Positions 18,653 to 28,774 of a stretch of 64,000 nt of DNA are shown piece by piece. The position numbers were made by a program, and so were the translations under genes. A model generated the notes under the pieces. That model made no database searches. It was not told the origin of the DNA and saw only the letters and a program-made list of their open reading frames with translations. Within the stretch, counting starts at the first letter, position 1; the number at the start of each line of letters is the position of its first letter. Source of the DNA: Helicobacter sp. 13S00401-1 (lineage in GTDB: Bacteria; Campylobacterota; Campylobacteria; Campylobacterales; Helicobacteraceae); contig NZ_MLAR01000001.1 in assembly GCF_002272925.1 (NCBI RefSeq), positions 1 to 64,000 of the forward strand. The letters run 5' to 3'.

Positions 18653-20644
18653 TTAAGATTCTTGATTAGCTATACTTAAAATCTCTTTTACTACGTTTGG
18701 ATCATCAAGTGTAGAAATATCTTGAGTGATAGCCTCTCCTCTTGCGATGGAACGCAAAATCCTTCTCATAATCTTCCCACTTCTAGTTTTAGGAAGACCA
18801 GGCACGTACATAATATCATCAAGCTTAGCTATGTTTCCTATCTCTGTTGCTATTATCTTATTTATCTCTTTTAAGTGTTCTATGCTTTCACCTAAGTTAC
18901 AACTTGCTCCATTTTGAAGCACCACAAAGGCAAAAAGACTTTCCCCTTTGATAGGGTTTTTCTTACTTACTACAGCACTTTCTGCTACAGCTTCATGTTT
19001 GGCGATAGCTGCTTCAACTTCAGCAGTACCAAGTCTATGGCCACTAACATTAACAACATCATCTGTTCTTCCTATGATAGTTATATAGTCTCTATCATCA
19101 TAGATTGCAGCATCCCCTGCGAAATAAACTGGCTTACCGTCTTTTTTAGCTTGAGAAAAGTAACTTGATACATATCTATCTGGATCGCCCCATATAGTTC
19201 TTATCATAGAAGGCCAAGGCTTAGTTATACAAAGTAGTCCTTGCTCTCCTGGCTCTTTTTTATTGCCTTCTTCATCTATAACTTCAGCCATGATTCCAGG
19301 TAGTGGTAAAGTAGCGCAGCCTGGTTTTAATGGAGTAGCCCCTGGCAGTGGACTTATCATATGCCCACCAGTTTCAGTTTGCCACCAAGTATCAACTATA
19401 GAGCATCTTCCACCACCTATAACTTCTCTAAACCACTTCCAAGCAGTTGGATTTATAGGCTCACCTACAGTTCCAAGTACTTTTAAAGAGCTTAGATCGT
19501 ACTTTTGAGGTTCATTTGGCCCTTCAGCATGAAGCATCCTTATAGCTGTAGGAGAGGTATAAAACTTATCGATTCTATATTCTTCTATCATCTTCCACCA
19601 TCTGCCATAGTTTGGATAGCCTGGAGTTCCTTCATACATCAAAGTAGTAGCCCCGCACGCTAGTGGGCCATAGACTATATAAGTGTGCCCTGTTATCCAA
19701 CCAACATCAGCCGCACACCAGTAGTTATCATTATCCCTTATATCAAAAACCCACTCCATAGTAAGTTGGGCTTGCAACATATAGCCTGCAGTGCTATGCT
19801 GAACACCTTTTGGTTTACCAGTACTTCCACTAGTATAAAGTAAGAAAAGTGGGTCTTCACTGTCCATAACTTCTGGCTCGCAGTAGCAAGATTCATTTTC
19901 TACCATCTCATTATAGATAAAGTCACGTCCCCTAACGTAGCTAATCTCTTGATGATTACGCTCAACTATTAAGACTTTTTGCACACTTGGACAAGCATCA
20001 TTTTCTAGGGCTTTATCTACACTAGGTTTAAGCATATAAGGCTTACCTTTTCTAAAAGCTCCATCAGCAGTTATAACAAGCTTAGCTTGTGCGTCATTTA
20101 CCCTATCTCTTATGGCTTCTGGACTAAAACCTCCAAATACTACTGAGTGTATAGCCCCTATCCTAGCGCAAGCTAGCATCATTATGGCAGTTTCTGGAAT
20201 CATAGGCATATAGATAACTACCCTATCACCCTTTTTGATATCAAATTGATTTTTAAGTAGATTTGATGCTCTATTTACTTCATCATAAAGCCTTCTATAA
20301 GATATAGCTTTATAATCCCCCATCTCGCCTTCAAAGATAATGGCAACTTTGTTTTTCTTATCTGCTAAGTGTCTATCCAAGCACTGCACACTTGCATTTA
20401 TCTTCCCACCTTCAAACCACTTATAAAAAGGAGCATTGCTAGAATCTAAAACTTTTTTAAAAGGCTCCTTCCATGTAAGCTTTTTTTGAGCTAAATCCCC
20501 CCAAAATTTCTCATAATCGTCATTTGCTTCATAACATAAGTCATCATATTCACACATGTTTTTAATGCGAGCTTGTTTTGCAAACTCCCTATTTGGTTTA
20601 AAAATAGTCTGTGCAAACTCTAGGTCATTATCTATATTTTCCAT
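18653..20644 (-). CDS. acs: Acetyl-CoA synthetase (AMP-forming)
   Basis: 663 residues, typical of Acs. It carries the adenylation motif [15 protein letters not shown], the [10 protein letters not shown] motif, and the C-terminal hinge and lysine segment TRSGKIMRR, where acetylation switches the enzyme off. It activates acetate to acetyl-CoA, letting cells use acetate excreted earlier. It is a single-gene unit, with divergent tkt across a 324-bp region. TAGCTCC upstream of the start, read on the minus strand, gives GGAGCTA as the ribosome-binding site. Confidence 0.97.
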   Translation of the reverse strand: MENIDNDLEFAQTIFKPNREFAKQARIKNMCEYDDLCYEANDDYEKFWGDLAQKKLTWKEPFKKVLDSSNAPFYKWFEGGKINASVQCLDRHLADKKNKVAIIFEGEMGDYKAISYRRLYDEVNRASNLLKNQFDIKKGDRVVIYMPMIPETAIMMLACARIGAIHSVVFGGFSPEAIRDRVNDAQAKLVITADGAFRKGKPYMLKPSVDKALENDACPSVQKVLIVERNHQEISYVRGRDFIYNEMVENESCYCEPEVMDSEDPLFLLYTSGSTGKPKGVQHSTAGYMLQAQLTMEWVFDIRDNDNYWCAADVGWITGHTYIVYGPLACGATTLMYEGTPGYPNYGRWWKMIEEYRIDKFYTSPTAIRMLHAEGPNEPQKYDLSSLKVLGTVGEPINPTAWKWFREVIGGGRCSIVDTWWQTETGGHMISPLPGATPLKPGCATLPLPGIMAEVIDEEGNKKEPGEQGLLCITKPWPSMIRTIWGDPDRYVSSYFSQAKKDGKPVYFAGDAAIYDDRDYITIIGRTDDVVNVSGHRLGTAEVEAAIAKHEAVAESAVVSKKNPIKGESLFAFVVLQNGASCNLGESIEHLKEINKIIATEIGNIAKLDDIMYVPGLPKTRSGKIMRRILRSIARGEAITQDISTLDDPNVVKEILSIANQES

Positions 20645-20968
20645 AAACTAGCTCCTTTTATCACTTAATCTTTGTTAACTATAAACAAACTTTATTTCAC
20701 GTAAGGTTATAGGTAGGAATAAACGTAAAAATTTAAACTTTAAAAGTTACATTTTTAAACATTTAGAGTCTTAAAATATCAAAATGAGAAAAAAAGTAAT
20801 AGTGTTTCATTAAAGGCTTAAGCTAATCTACAGTTTTAGAATCTAACTTTGTCACTTTTTAGCAATACTAAAGACCTAAGCCTTCAATATATATAAATCA
20901 TCAAGAATCTAATATAATAGTTTTTATTAAAAATCATTGTTTTAACTCCCACACTTAAGGCAACTTAA
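20645..20968. other. Divergent intergenic region acs / tkt
   Basis: 324 bp without a gene. It carries the two outward promoters. The tkt side has a clear TATAAT at 20913-20918; the acs side has only a weak TATAAC-like box near 20706-20711 on the minus strand. The rest is AT-rich with two GAATCT hexamers, and I see no hairpin or operator that I can name. Confidence 0.6.
20913..20918 (+). promoter_or_regulatory. -10 box of tkt
   Basis: A perfect TATAAT about 50 bp before the tkt ATG. There is no clear -35 box. The leader would be about 45 nt and contains AAGG shortly before the start codon. Confidence 0.5.
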
Positions 20969-22876
20969 ATGCAAAATCAAAACTTACAAAAAATAGCAAA
21001 TGAACTAAGGATGCTATGTGCAGACATGGTACAAAACGCAAACAGTGGTCACCCAGGCGCCCCACTAGGCCTAGCAGACTTAGCAGTAATCTTAAGTCAG
21101 CACATCAACATAGACCCAAGTGATCTAACCTGGCTAAATAGAGACAGGCTAGTTTTTAGTGGAGGCCATGCTAGTGCTTTAATCTATGCGCTTTTGCATC
21201 TTTGGGGCTTTGAAGTATCTTTACAAGATTTAAAAGAGTTTAGAAAGTTTGGCTCACTAACCCCAGGCCATCCTGAGTATAAACACACGCCTGGAGTTGA
21301 GATAACTACTGGTCCACTAGGTCAAGGCATAGCTAATGCAGTAGGCTTTGCTATGGCACAAAAAAGAGCTCAAAAACTACTAGGCGACTTGATAGATCAT
21401 AAAGTTTACTGCTTTTGTGGGGACGGCGACTTAGAAGAGGGTATAAGCTATGAGGCTACTTCACTAGCTGGCCATTTTAAGCTAGAAAGCCTAGTTTTAA
21501 TCTATGATAGTAACAACATAAGCATAGAAGGGGATATAGGCATCACTTTTAGTGAAGATGTAGAAAAAAGATTCCTTGCAATTGGCTTTGATGTTATAAA
21601 GATTAATGGACATGATTATGATGAGATTAATGAGGCCTTTACAAAGGTAAAAACTGCTAGCAAGCCTACTTTAATCATAGCTCAAACAACTATTGGCAAA
21701 GGGGCAGTAGGACTAGAAGGAAGCCATAAAACACATGGTGCCCCACTAGGCATGGAAGTTATAGCTAAAAGCAAACAGACTTTAGAGTTAGCAAATGCTA
21801 GTTTTAATGTGACTTCTAACTCAAGGGCGTTTTTTGATGGCGTTAGGATGAGGGGAGGCAGGGCAAATGCTATATGGAAGAAAAAGCTTATAACTGATAA
21901 TAAAGTAAGCCTTGTAGAATCTTTAATGCACCCAGACTTTAAAAACATAAGCTTTAAAACCTATGAAGTTGGTAAGTCGCTAGCTACAAGGGTAAGTAAT
22001 GGCGAGATATTAAATGCTATAAGTGAGTTTGACTTAGGCTTTATAGGTGGTAGTGCAGACCTTGCACCAAGTAATAACACGCAGCTTTTTAACACAGGCA
22101 ACTTCCCAGAGGGCAATAATATGCACTTTGGTATAAGAGAGCACGCCATGGGTGCTATCTCTAACGCTTTTGCAAACTATGGAATCTATAGGCCTTTTTG
22201 TGCGACATTTTTTGTGTTTAGCGACTATCTAAGCCCAAGCATAAGGATAGCTTCTATCATGAAGGCTAAGGTTTTATATGTCTTTACTCATGACAGTATA
22301 GGAGTAGGTGAGGATGGCCAAACCCACCAGCCAGTTGAGCAACTTACCCACTTTAGAGCCATGCCAAATCTTATTACGTGGCGTCCATGTGATGCAAATG
22401 AAAATGTAGTTTGCATGCAAGTAGCCCTAGGCCTAGAGGCACCTAATATGTTTGTCCTAAGTCGCCAAAACCTAGAAGTACTTTCTTTACCTAGCGTGGC
22501 TGAAGTTAGCAAAGGAGCTTATTTAAAGTCTCAAAGTAGCACTAAGCCTGTGCTTAGTTTGCTAGCTAGTGGAAGTGAAGTAAGTCTTTGTCTAAAAGCC
22601 CAAAAAGTTTTAGAAAGTGAAGGCATAGCAACGCAAGTTGTAAGCATGCCTAGTTTTGATTTGTTTTTAGAATCTAGTAAAGAGTATAAACAAGAGTTAT
22701 TTGTAAACTCTAAAGTCTTAGCAGTTGAAGCTTTAAGGGGACTAGAGCTTTATGCTATCGCAGATAGCGTTTTAAGTATGGAAAGCTTTGGGGCTAGTGG
22801 AAAAGGTGATGTACTCTTTGAACACTTTGGCTTTAGTGTAGAAAATGTAGTCAAAAAAGCAAAAAGCCTCATTTAA
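20969..22876 (+). CDS. tkt: Transketolase
   Basis: A thiamine-diphosphate enzyme of 635 residues moving two-carbon units in the non-oxidative pentose phosphate pathway. The N-terminal domain has GHPGAPLGLADL, TGPLGQGIANAVG and the ThDP/Mg loop GDGDLEEGISYE. The second domain has REHAMGAISNAFANYG and HDSIGVGEDGQTHQP. The C-terminal domain is complete. It supplies erythrose-4-phosphate to the DAHP synthase encoded at 24.8 kb. It is a single-gene unit ending in an inverted repeat at 22901-22930. Confidence 0.98.
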   Translation: MQNQNLQKIANELRMLCADMVQNANSGHPGAPLGLADLAVILSQHINIDPSDLTWLNRDRLVFSGGHASALIYALLHLWGFEVSLQDLKEFRKFGSLTPGHPEYKHTPGVEITTGPLGQGIANAVGFAMAQKRAQKLLGDLIDHKVYCFCGDGDLEEGISYEATSLAGHFKLESLVLIYDSNNISIEGDIGITFSEDVEKRFLAIGFDVIKINGHDYDEINEAFTKVKTASKPTLIIAQTTIGKGAVGLEGSHKTHGAPLGMEVIAKSKQTLELANASFNVTSNSRAFFDGVRMRGGRANAIWKKKLITDNKVSLVESLMHPDFKNISFKTYEVGKSLATRVSNGEILNAISEFDLGFIGGSADLAPSNNTQLFNTGNFPEGNNMHFGIREHAMGAISNAFANYGIYRPFCATFFVFSDYLSPSIRIASIMKAKVLYVFTHDSIGVGEDGQTHQPVEQLTHFRAMPNLITWRPCDANENVVCMQVALGLEAPNMFVLSRQNLEVLSLPSVAEVSKGAYLKSQSSTKPVLSLLASGSEVSLCLKAQKVLESEGIATQVVSMPSFDLFLESSKEYKQELFVNSKVLAVEALRGLELYAIADSVLSMESFGASGKGDVLFEHFGFSVENVVKKAKSLI

Positions 22877-22900
22877 ACACTTATATAATAACCCTTACTC

Positions 22901-22930
22901 TAAGACTTGTTATCGCACTAGCAAGTCTTA
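22901..22930 (+). terminator. Inverted repeat after tkt
   Basis: TAAGACTTG (22901-22909) and CAAGTCTTA (22922-22930) form a perfect 9-bp stem with a 12-nt loop, 24 bp after the tkt stop. No T-run follows, so termination by this hairpin is not certain. The remaining 210 bp up to the outer-membrane protein gene are AT-rich, with a weaker nested stem (GGTCT and GTCTT facing AAGAC and AGACC, about 23013-23060). Confidence 0.5.
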
Positions 22931-23140
22931 AGCTATAAGATTTAAGAAAGTTTGTTAAAGAAAAACTTTTATAAATCAACACACTTAAACCTCCACTTTG
23001 TAAATAACAGGTCTTTTTAGTATCTTTTTTGTCTTTATGCGGGTATTTAAGACTAGACCAAAAGCAAAAATCATAGAATCCTACTTAATAAAAAACATAC
23101 AAATGGCATTTCTACATTACATCATTATAAGGGGCTAGAG

Positions 23141-24757
23141 ATGAAAAAAGTCACTAACATCATATTAGCAACTAGTTTGGCGTTAAGCCTAGGCAGCATG
23201 GCCATTGCAGCAGATGTAAATGGGTCAAATCATGAAACTAATGCCTTAAATGGCTTGAAGTTTACATTAGGAGCAGGAGTTGGCGGTGGGCTAGATATCT
23301 CCAAAGTACCAGAAGGCATAAACTTTGCCGGCGCTGGGGCTAATGCAAAACTAAAACTAGGAACTGCCCTTTTTACTACTACGCCTAATAGCACTTTAGG
23401 ATTCCAAGCAAGTGTTGGTGTAGGTGCTTATAGTATGAAAGAAGCCTTTGTGCCTCAGTACTTTGTAAATCTTGACTTTGTTCAAGCCTTTGATGTTGGG
23501 GATGGTTTTATAAAACTAGGGTATATCATAGGTGCAGGTTTGGCTGTAAGAACTAATGATAATAATATTAATAGTGGTAGTGGAAACTTTATAGCTAATG
23601 GAAGCACTATAGTAGGAGCAGCGTCCTTGCAAGAACTTGCAAGTGCCCTTCCTAACTTACAAATCCAACTAGACCAAGCAAGACAAAGACAGCAAAGTGC
23701 GCAAAATGCTTTTAATAGTGCACAAGGCAATGTAAATTCTATTAATGCAAATATTAACAATCTTCAAAATAATCTTGCTTCTGCTAGAGCTGGACGTTTA
23801 GCCTCTCCAAGTGTAGGCCCAGGAAGTGATAGGGCTTCTGATAGATTGAGTGCAAATACAAATAGGATAAATAGACAAATAGCCCAAGCACAAAGCCAGC
23901 TATCTACTGCTAATAACTCTCTAGCTAGTGCCCAAAGCGCACTAAATCAAGCAAATTTTAATCTAAGTAATGCACAAAATGCTTTTAATGGAAATAGAAC
24001 TGCGCAAGTAAGTCAAGCTACACAAGATATTAATAGCGTTGCTGGTGAGGTAAGTACCCTAGTAAACCAAGCAAATAGTGCTTTAAATAATGGTAATAAT
24101 ATATCTTTAGCTTCTTCTAGTTTGGCTAGAGCGCTGCAAGTAGTAAATAGCGCTAATAATCCAAAGCAGATAGGTCAAAGCTTAGTTAGTCAAGGGATAG
24201 GAGATACAAACGCTTTTAATCAAAGCTTAACTAACTTGCAAAATGCACAAGCTAGTCTTGCAACTGTTAGTCAAAGAGTAGTAGATGCACAAAATAGACC
24301 TACGCCCCCAACAGGAACTTTAGCTGGTGGAGGAAATACAAACACTGGAAATACAAATAGTGGAAATACAAACACTGGAACTGGAAACACTAGTGGAGGT
24401 ACAGGAGGTACAGTTAGTGGAGGTGGTCTTAATAATGGAGGGTTTGGTAACACCATAGTGCCTGCTTCAAATGCAGATACACTAAATAACCTAGCAGCAC
24501 TTATAGCCTATCTTAATAGTATAAGAAATGCTCGTATAGCAGGTGCAGAGCAAGCCCAAGCTGCTAGAACCTCAGCAGCAAGAGCTGCTAATGCAGCTAC
24601 TATACTTCCTACTTTAAAGGCTGGAATCATCGCTTTTATAGGACAAAACCAAAGTATCTCTTTAGAGTATCAGTACTACTTTAGAAATAAAAACGACATG
24701 ATCGCAAGTAGTGATATAACTCTTAACTATACTTACTACTTTGGAAAAAGCCACTAG
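23141..24757 (+). CDS. Outer-membrane beta-barrel protein with a long helical insert
   Basis: 538 residues of no family I can name. A signal peptide (cleaved near residue 24) leads into barrel-like strands up to about residue 155 (KFTLGAGVGGGLDI, FIKLGYIIGAGLAV). Then comes an Ala/Asn/Gln/Ser-rich region to about 385 with coiled-coil character and internal repeats (SAQNAFNSAQ, SNAQNAFNGN). A Gly/Asn/Thr linker follows (about 390-430), then a helix, and strands again at the end (ISLEYQYYFRNK, ITLNYTYYFGKSH). The aromatic-rich C-terminus is a normal outer-membrane insertion signal. An insert splitting the barrel recalls Helicobacter Hop adhesins, but there is no clear sequence match. A surface adhesin is the best guess. 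Confidence 0.75.
   Translation: MKKVTNIILATSLALSLGSMAIAADVNGSNHETNALNGLKFTLGAGVGGGLDISKVPEGINFAGAGANAKLKLGTALFTTTPNSTLGFQASVGVGAYSMKEAFVPQYFVNLDFVQAFDVGDGFIKLGYIIGAGLAVRTNDNNINSGSGNFIANGSTIVGAASLQELASALPNLQIQLDQARQRQQSAQNAFNSAQGNVNSINANINNLQNNLASARAGRLASPSVGPGSDRASDRLSANTNRINRQIAQAQSQLSTANNSLASAQSALNQANFNLSNAQNAFNGNRTAQVSQATQDINSVAGEVSTLVNQANSALNNGNNISLASSSLARALQVVNSANNPKQIGQSLVSQGIGDTNAFNQSLTNLQNAQASLATVSQRVVDAQNRPTPPTGTLAGGGNTNTGNTNSGNTNTGTGNTSGGTGGTVSGGGLNNGGFGNTIVPASNADTLNNLAALIAYLNSIRNARIAGAEQAQAARTSAARAANAATILPTLKAGIIAFIGQNQSISLEYQYYFRNKNDMIASSDITLNYTYYFGKSH
24332..24376 (+). repeat. 15-bp tandem repeat in the linker of the outer-membrane protein
   Basis: Three near-identical 15-bp units (GGAAATACAAACACT, then the same with AATAGT, then again ACACT) code for GNTNT-GNTNS-GNTNT at about residues 398-412. 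A degenerate Gly/Thr/Ser-rich tail reaches about 24425. The unit is a multiple of 3, so copy-number change would alter linker length but keep the frame. Confidence 0.8.
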
Positions 24758-24779
24758 CAAAAGTCACATCTTTAGCAAG

Positions 24780-24815
24780 CTTTAAAGCTAGGCTTTTAAA
24801 AGCCTAGCTTTAAAG
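24780..24815. terminator. Bidirectional terminator between the outer-membrane protein gene and aroF
   Basis: A 36-bp perfect palindrome: an 18-nt arm CTTTAAAGCTAGGCTTTT (24780-24797) followed directly by its reverse complement. It fills the gap between two convergent genes and abuts the aroF stop codon at 24816-24818. As RNA it folds in either direction with a GC-rich middle and an AT-rich base, so it should stop both transcripts. Confidence 0.85.
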
Positions 24816-26159
24816 TTATAAACTAGTGCTTCCTTTTAATATATCTGAAACTAAAAAGCTAAGCTCTAAGGCTTGGACTGCATTAAGCCTAGGGTCACAC
24901 TGAGTTTTATAGCTAGTGTGCAGTATATCTTCACTTATCTCTTGTAATCCACCTATGCACTCTGTAACATCTTGTCCAGTTAACTCTAAGTGTAGACCAC
25001 CAGGGATGCTGCCATTTTGCCTATGTATCTCAAAGAAGTTTTTTATCTCACTTACAACATCTCCAAAATCCCTAGTCTTATAGCCACTGCTTGAAGTTTT
25101 AGTATTACCATGCATAGGGTCACAACTCCAAAGTATCTCTAGTCCATAACCTTTTATGGAATCTAAAAGGGCTGGAAGTTTTTCTTTTATCTTTTCACTG
25201 CCCATACGCACTATGAGATTAAGTCTACCGGCTTCATTACGCGAGTTAAGCTTTTCACAAAGTCCTAAGATATCTTCTTTAGTTGCATTAGGGCCTATCT
25301 TTACTCCTATAGGGTTATGAACCCCACGTAAAAACTCAACATGAGCATGATCTAAATCGCGTGTCCTTTCACCTATCCAAAGCATATGAGCACTGCAGTC
25401 ATACCACTTGCCACTTAGGCTATCTTGGCGAGTTAGGGCTTCTTCATAGTTTAAAACTAAGGCTTCATGGGAAGTATAAAAGTCTACTTCTCTAAGGGCG
25501 GAGTTATTTTCACTAGAGATTCCACAAGCTTCTAAGAACTTTAAAGACTTAGTTATATCATCAGCTAACAAAGAAAAACGCTTGCCAAAGTTGTTGTTAT
25601 GCACAAACTCTAGATTCCATTTATGAATAGATGCAAGATCAGCAAAACCACCTTGTGCAAAGGCACGCAAAAGATTTAGAGTGCTTGCACTTTGGTTATA
25701 GCCTCTTAAAAGCTTTTCTGGATCTGGCTCTCTTGCGTTTAAATCTTGCTCATTTATAAGATCACCTCTATAACTTGGATAAGTTACACCATCAATTGTC
25801 TCAGTATCACTTGATCTAGGCTTTGCAAACTGCCCAGCTAAACGCCCTACTTTTATGATAGGGTAGCTTGAAGCAAAGGTTAGGATAACACTCATTTGAA
25901 GGATGATTTTAAACATGTCTCTTATGTTGTTTGCACTAAACTGAGAAAAGCTTTCAGCACAGTCCCCCCCTTGAAGCAAGAAAGCTTTGCCTTTAGAAGC
26001 CTTTGCAAAACCTTCCCTAAGCTTATCTGCCTCTCTTGCAAAAACTAGTGGGGGGAATCCACATAAAATCTCTTCTACTTTTTTTATATGCTCTTTATCC
26101 TTGTAAGTAGGATGTTGCTTTATAGGAAAGTTTCTCCAACTACTTTTACTCCAACTCAT
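24816..26159 (-). CDS. aroF: 3-deoxy-7-phosphoheptulonate synthase, class II
   Basis: The first step of the shikimate pathway, condensing PEP with erythrose-4-phosphate. The 447-residue protein is the class II (plant and Mycobacterium) type: [14 protein letters not shown] at the start, [12 protein letters not shown] with the metal-binding Cys, [25 protein letters not shown] and [15 protein letters not shown]. Campylobacterota generally use this class. It ends a minus-strand run lysA-pheA-aroF, 17 bp after pheA, so it is made together with the phenylalanine branch enzyme. No separate ACT domain is attached, so any feedback control lies in the barrel itself. Confidence 0.96.
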   Translation of the reverse strand: MSWSKSSWRNFPIKQHPTYKDKEHIKKVEEILCGFPPLVFAREADKLREGFAKASKGKAFLLQGGDCAESFSQFSANNIRDMFKIILQMSVILTFASSYPIIKVGRLAGQFAKPRSSDTETIDGVTYPSYRGDLINEQDLNAREPDPEKLLRGYNQSASTLNLLRAFAQGGFADLASIHKWNLEFVHNNNFGKRFSLLADDITKSLKFLEACGISSENNSALREVDFYTSHEALVLNYEEALTRQDSLSGKWYDCSAHMLWIGERTRDLDHAHVEFLRGVHNPIGVKIGPNATKEDILGLCEKLNSRNEAGRLNLIVRMGSEKIKEKLPALLDSIKGYGLEILWSCDPMHGNTKTSSSGYKTRDFGDVVSEIKNFFEIHRQNGSIPGGLHLELTGQDVTECIGGLQEISEDILHTSYKTQCDPRLNAVQALELSFLVSDILKGSTSL

Positions 26160-26176
26160 CTTTATTCCTTTCTATT

Positions 26177-27283
26177 TTAAGCTTTTTCGTCCATATTAGG
26201 ATAGCTGCCTAACCACTTTAACTCATCTTTTCTTTTCTTAAAAACCCTATCGACGTTCTCATCATACCTATGGCCGTGGAAGTCTATATAAAAACCAAAG
26301 CTAAAATCGCCATTAGCGCTAATAGGCCTAGAATCTATCTTAGTTAGATTTATACCTTCAAAGGCGAAATCTTGCATTAATCGCAAAAGTCCGCCTGTTT
26401 CATAAAAGTCTTTTATAGTTGCAAAAGCTGAAGTTTTGCTGTTGCTACTAGGTTTGTTTTCAAAGTCACTTACTATGATGAATCTAGTCTTGTTTTTACC
26501 ATTAGATTCTATGTTTTCAAACATTATAGGTAGCTCATAAAGCTTAGCGGCAATCTTAGAGCAAATCGCAGCGCCATTTTTATCTTCCTTAGCAAGCTTA
26601 GCGGCACTTGCAGTTGAGTTAGTATAGATTTGTTCTACATTACTAAGTGAGTAGTCTTTTAAAAACTTTGAACACTGACCAAAGGCTATATCTTTAGAGT
26701 AGATACGTTTTATAGAATCTAAACTTTCACACATACTAGCAAGGCTGTGATGTATAGGCAAAGTAAGCTCTGAGATTATCTTATACTCACTTTGAGCTAG
26801 CAAGTCTATAGTTTCTCCTACCATGCCATTAATATTATTTTCTAAAGGCACTACGCCATATTTTGCATTTTTTTGTATTAAAGCATCAAAAACTGCGCTT
26901 ATATTATTAAGTGCATAGTAAGTACTTAAAGGACCAAATCTATCTTCAGCTGCCTGGTGAGTATAACTTCCTATAGGTCCTAAAAAGGCTACTTTTTGAG
27001 GCGCTTCTAGATTCCTAGAGATAGCAAAGATTTCATAAAAGATAGCTTCTATACTAGAAAGGCTAAGATTTTTTAGATCTGCTTTTTCTTTTAAGGCTTG
27101 AAGTTTAGAGATTATCTCTCTTTCTCTTTCTGGTCTATAAATACTAGCCTTATTAGCAAGCTTTGCTTTTCCTACTTCTGCAACATAGCCTAGCCTTTTA
27201 TTAATTAGCTTTAAAATCTCACCATCTATAAAATCTATATTATCCCTTAGCTCACTTAAGGTTTCTTCTAAGGACTTAGACAT
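26177..27283 (-). CDS. pheA: Bifunctional chorismate mutase / prephenate dehydratase
   Basis: The P-protein of phenylalanine synthesis, 368 residues from the chosen start. An AroQ chorismate mutase domain (about 1-85, LRDNIDFIDGEILKLINKRL) is followed by the dehydratase domain (FLGPIGSYTHQAA, VPLENNINGMV, KTRFIIV) and a C-terminal ACT domain (about 285-360, IDSRPI) for phenylalanine feedback. The frame opens 7 codons earlier at 27304, but AAAGGGAG at 27289-27296 sits just right for ATG at 27283. At this start it overlaps lysA by 8 bp. Confidence 0.95.
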   Translation of the reverse strand: MSKSLEETLSELRDNIDFIDGEILKLINKRLGYVAEVGKAKLANKASIYRPEREREIISKLQALKEKADLKNLSLSSIEAIFYEIFAISRNLEAPQKVAFLGPIGSYTHQAAEDRFGPLSTYYALNNISAVFDALIQKNAKYGVVPLENNINGMVGETIDLLAQSEYKIISELTLPIHHSLASMCESLDSIKRIYSKDIAFGQCSKFLKDYSLSNVEQIYTNSTASAAKLAKEDKNGAAICSKIAAKLYELPIMFENIESNGKNKTRFIIVSDFENKPSSNSKTSAFATIKDFYETGGLLRLMQDFAFEGINLTKIDSRPISANGDFSFGFYIDFHGHRYDENVDRVFKKRKDELKWLGSYPNMDEKA

Positions 27284-28529
27284 CTTTACTCCCTTTAATA
27301 TCATCTACCTTATCTGTGTTTTCATCTAGCAATAAAAGCTCATCTTCTATAAGCTCTTCAAAACTCTCTCTATGTCTTATAAGCGTATCTTTTCCATTAG
27401 TAAGTGCTACTTCTGCAGGTCTAAGCCTAGAGTTATAATTACTACTCATAGAGTAGCCATAAGCCCCAGCACTTTTAACTATTAGCAAATCCCCGCTTTC
27501 ACAATCTGGCAAGTTTACATCCTTAGCTAAGTAGTCCCCACTTTCGCATATTGCTCCTACTACATCGCACTTTGAAACTTCTTTGCTTTTAGGGTTAAGT
27601 GCTACTATCTCGTGTTTGGCTTTGTAGATGCTTGGGCGGATTAGGTCATTCATAGCAGCATCAACTATGACAAAGCGCTTAGTGCCATTAAGCTTTTCAT
27701 ATAAAACACTAGTTAGTAAAATGCCAGCATTACCCACTAAAAAGCGTCCTGGCTCAGTTAGTATGGATAGATCTAGGGGCTTAACTATATTAATAATATT
27801 TTTTATGTACTCTTGTAAGTTAAAAGGCACTTCATCAGTATAAGTTATACCATAGCCCCCACCTATATCAAAAAACTTCAAAGGCAAGCCTAGTGCTAAA
27901 AGTCCTCTAGCTAGCTCTTTTATCTTTAGGGCAGATTCTATAAGAGGGGCAGAATCTAATATTTGAGAGCCTATGTGAAAGTGGATTCCAACTGGAAGAA
28001 GGTTAGGACTTTTATGTGCGTGAAGATAAAGTTTAAAAGCTTCTTCATGGTTAATCCCAAACTTATTAGAACTTAGTCCTGTTGAGATGTAAGGATGGGT
28101 TTTAGCATCTACGTTTGGATTAACACGTAAAGAGATTCTTGCTTCAACTCCTAAGTCTTTAGCTACAGCTTCAACTAAAAAAAGCTCACTTTCACTTTCT
28201 ACGTTAAGAAATAAAATATCAGCCTTTAAAGCAGATTCTATCTCATGTAGTGTTTTGCCAACTCCACTAAAGATAATCTTATACTTTGGTATCCCTGATA
28301 AAAGCGCCCTTCTTACTTCGTGAAAACTAACACAGTCTGCACCACTGCCAAGATTTGCAAGGTGTCTTATAAGACTTAGATTAGAGTTAGCTTTTAAGGC
28401 ATAACAGATTAGACTTTTATAGCCTTCAAAGCACTCTTTTAGGGTCGTATAACTTTGGGTGATAGCATCAAAGTTATAAACAAAAAGCGGTGTATGGTAC
28501 TTTTGTGCAAGTTGTGCGTAGTTAGCCAT
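27276..28529 (-). CDS. lysA: Diaminopimelate decarboxylase
   Basis: The last step of lysine synthesis, a PLP-dependent fold III decarboxylase of 417 residues. The PLP lysine lies in CYALKANSN near residue 47; HIGSQI, DIGGGYGI, LTEPGRFLV and the dimer-interface CESGDYLA with the substrate-side Cys are all present. It leads the lysA-pheA-aroF run. A lysA next to a chorismate mutase gene is an arrangement I recall from H. pylori and Campylobacter. AAAGG lies upstream of the ATG. Confidence 0.97.
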   Translation of the reverse strand: MANYAQLAQKYHTPLFVYNFDAITQSYTTLKECFEGYKSLICYALKANSNLSLIRHLANLGSGADCVSFHEVRRALLSGIPKYKIIFSGVGKTLHEIESALKADILFLNVESESELFLVEAVAKDLGVEARISLRVNPNVDAKTHPYISTGLSSNKFGINHEEAFKLYLHAHKSPNLLPVGIHFHIGSQILDSAPLIESALKIKELARGLLALGLPLKFFDIGGGYGITYTDEVPFNLQEYIKNIINIVKPLDLSILTEPGRFLVGNAGILLTSVLYEKLNGTKRFVIVDAAMNDLIRPSIYKAKHEIVALNPKSKEVSKCDVVGAICESGDYLAKDVNLPDCESGDLLIVKSAGAYGYSMSSNYNSRLRPAEVALTNGKDTLIRHRESFEELIEDELLLLDENTDKVDDIKGSKDV

Positions 28530-28685
28530 TTTAATCTTGCCTTTCTCTAGAGAATTTAAATCTTACAAGTTTTACTTGCGGTTTTTTCTTGGTTATTTTA
28601 GCTGATGATTTGCATATTTTTAGGCTACACATGATGTAATTAAGCTTTTATCAAGCTTAGATTCTCATAAACAAGCTTAGTTAAC

Positions 28686-28691
28686 TATAAT
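28686..28691 (+). promoter_or_regulatory. -10 box of the cytochrome c553 gene
   Basis: TATAAT in the AT-rich region between divergent lysA and the cytochrome gene, about 85 bp before the cytochrome ATG. The leader contains the inverted repeat TTAGCT-CT-AGCTAA just after the box, and three AAGCTT copies lie upstream. There is no clear -35 box. Confidence 0.4.
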
Positions 28692-28774
28692 TTAGCTCTA
28701 GCTAAGTTTCAAAATATTAGAATGACAGAAGGCATAAAGCCTAATATCACAACTCAAATCTCAAAGGAAGAATC

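Noticed and set aside
24332-24425. Regular repeats resembling a CRISPR array
   Set aside because: The 15-bp units are contiguous without spacers and code for GNTNT repeats in an open frame.
23482-24456. Antisense open frames in the outer-membrane protein gene
   Set aside because: They result from the Ala/Asn/Gly-rich composition of the sense gene; the sense frame has a signal peptide and barrel C-terminus.
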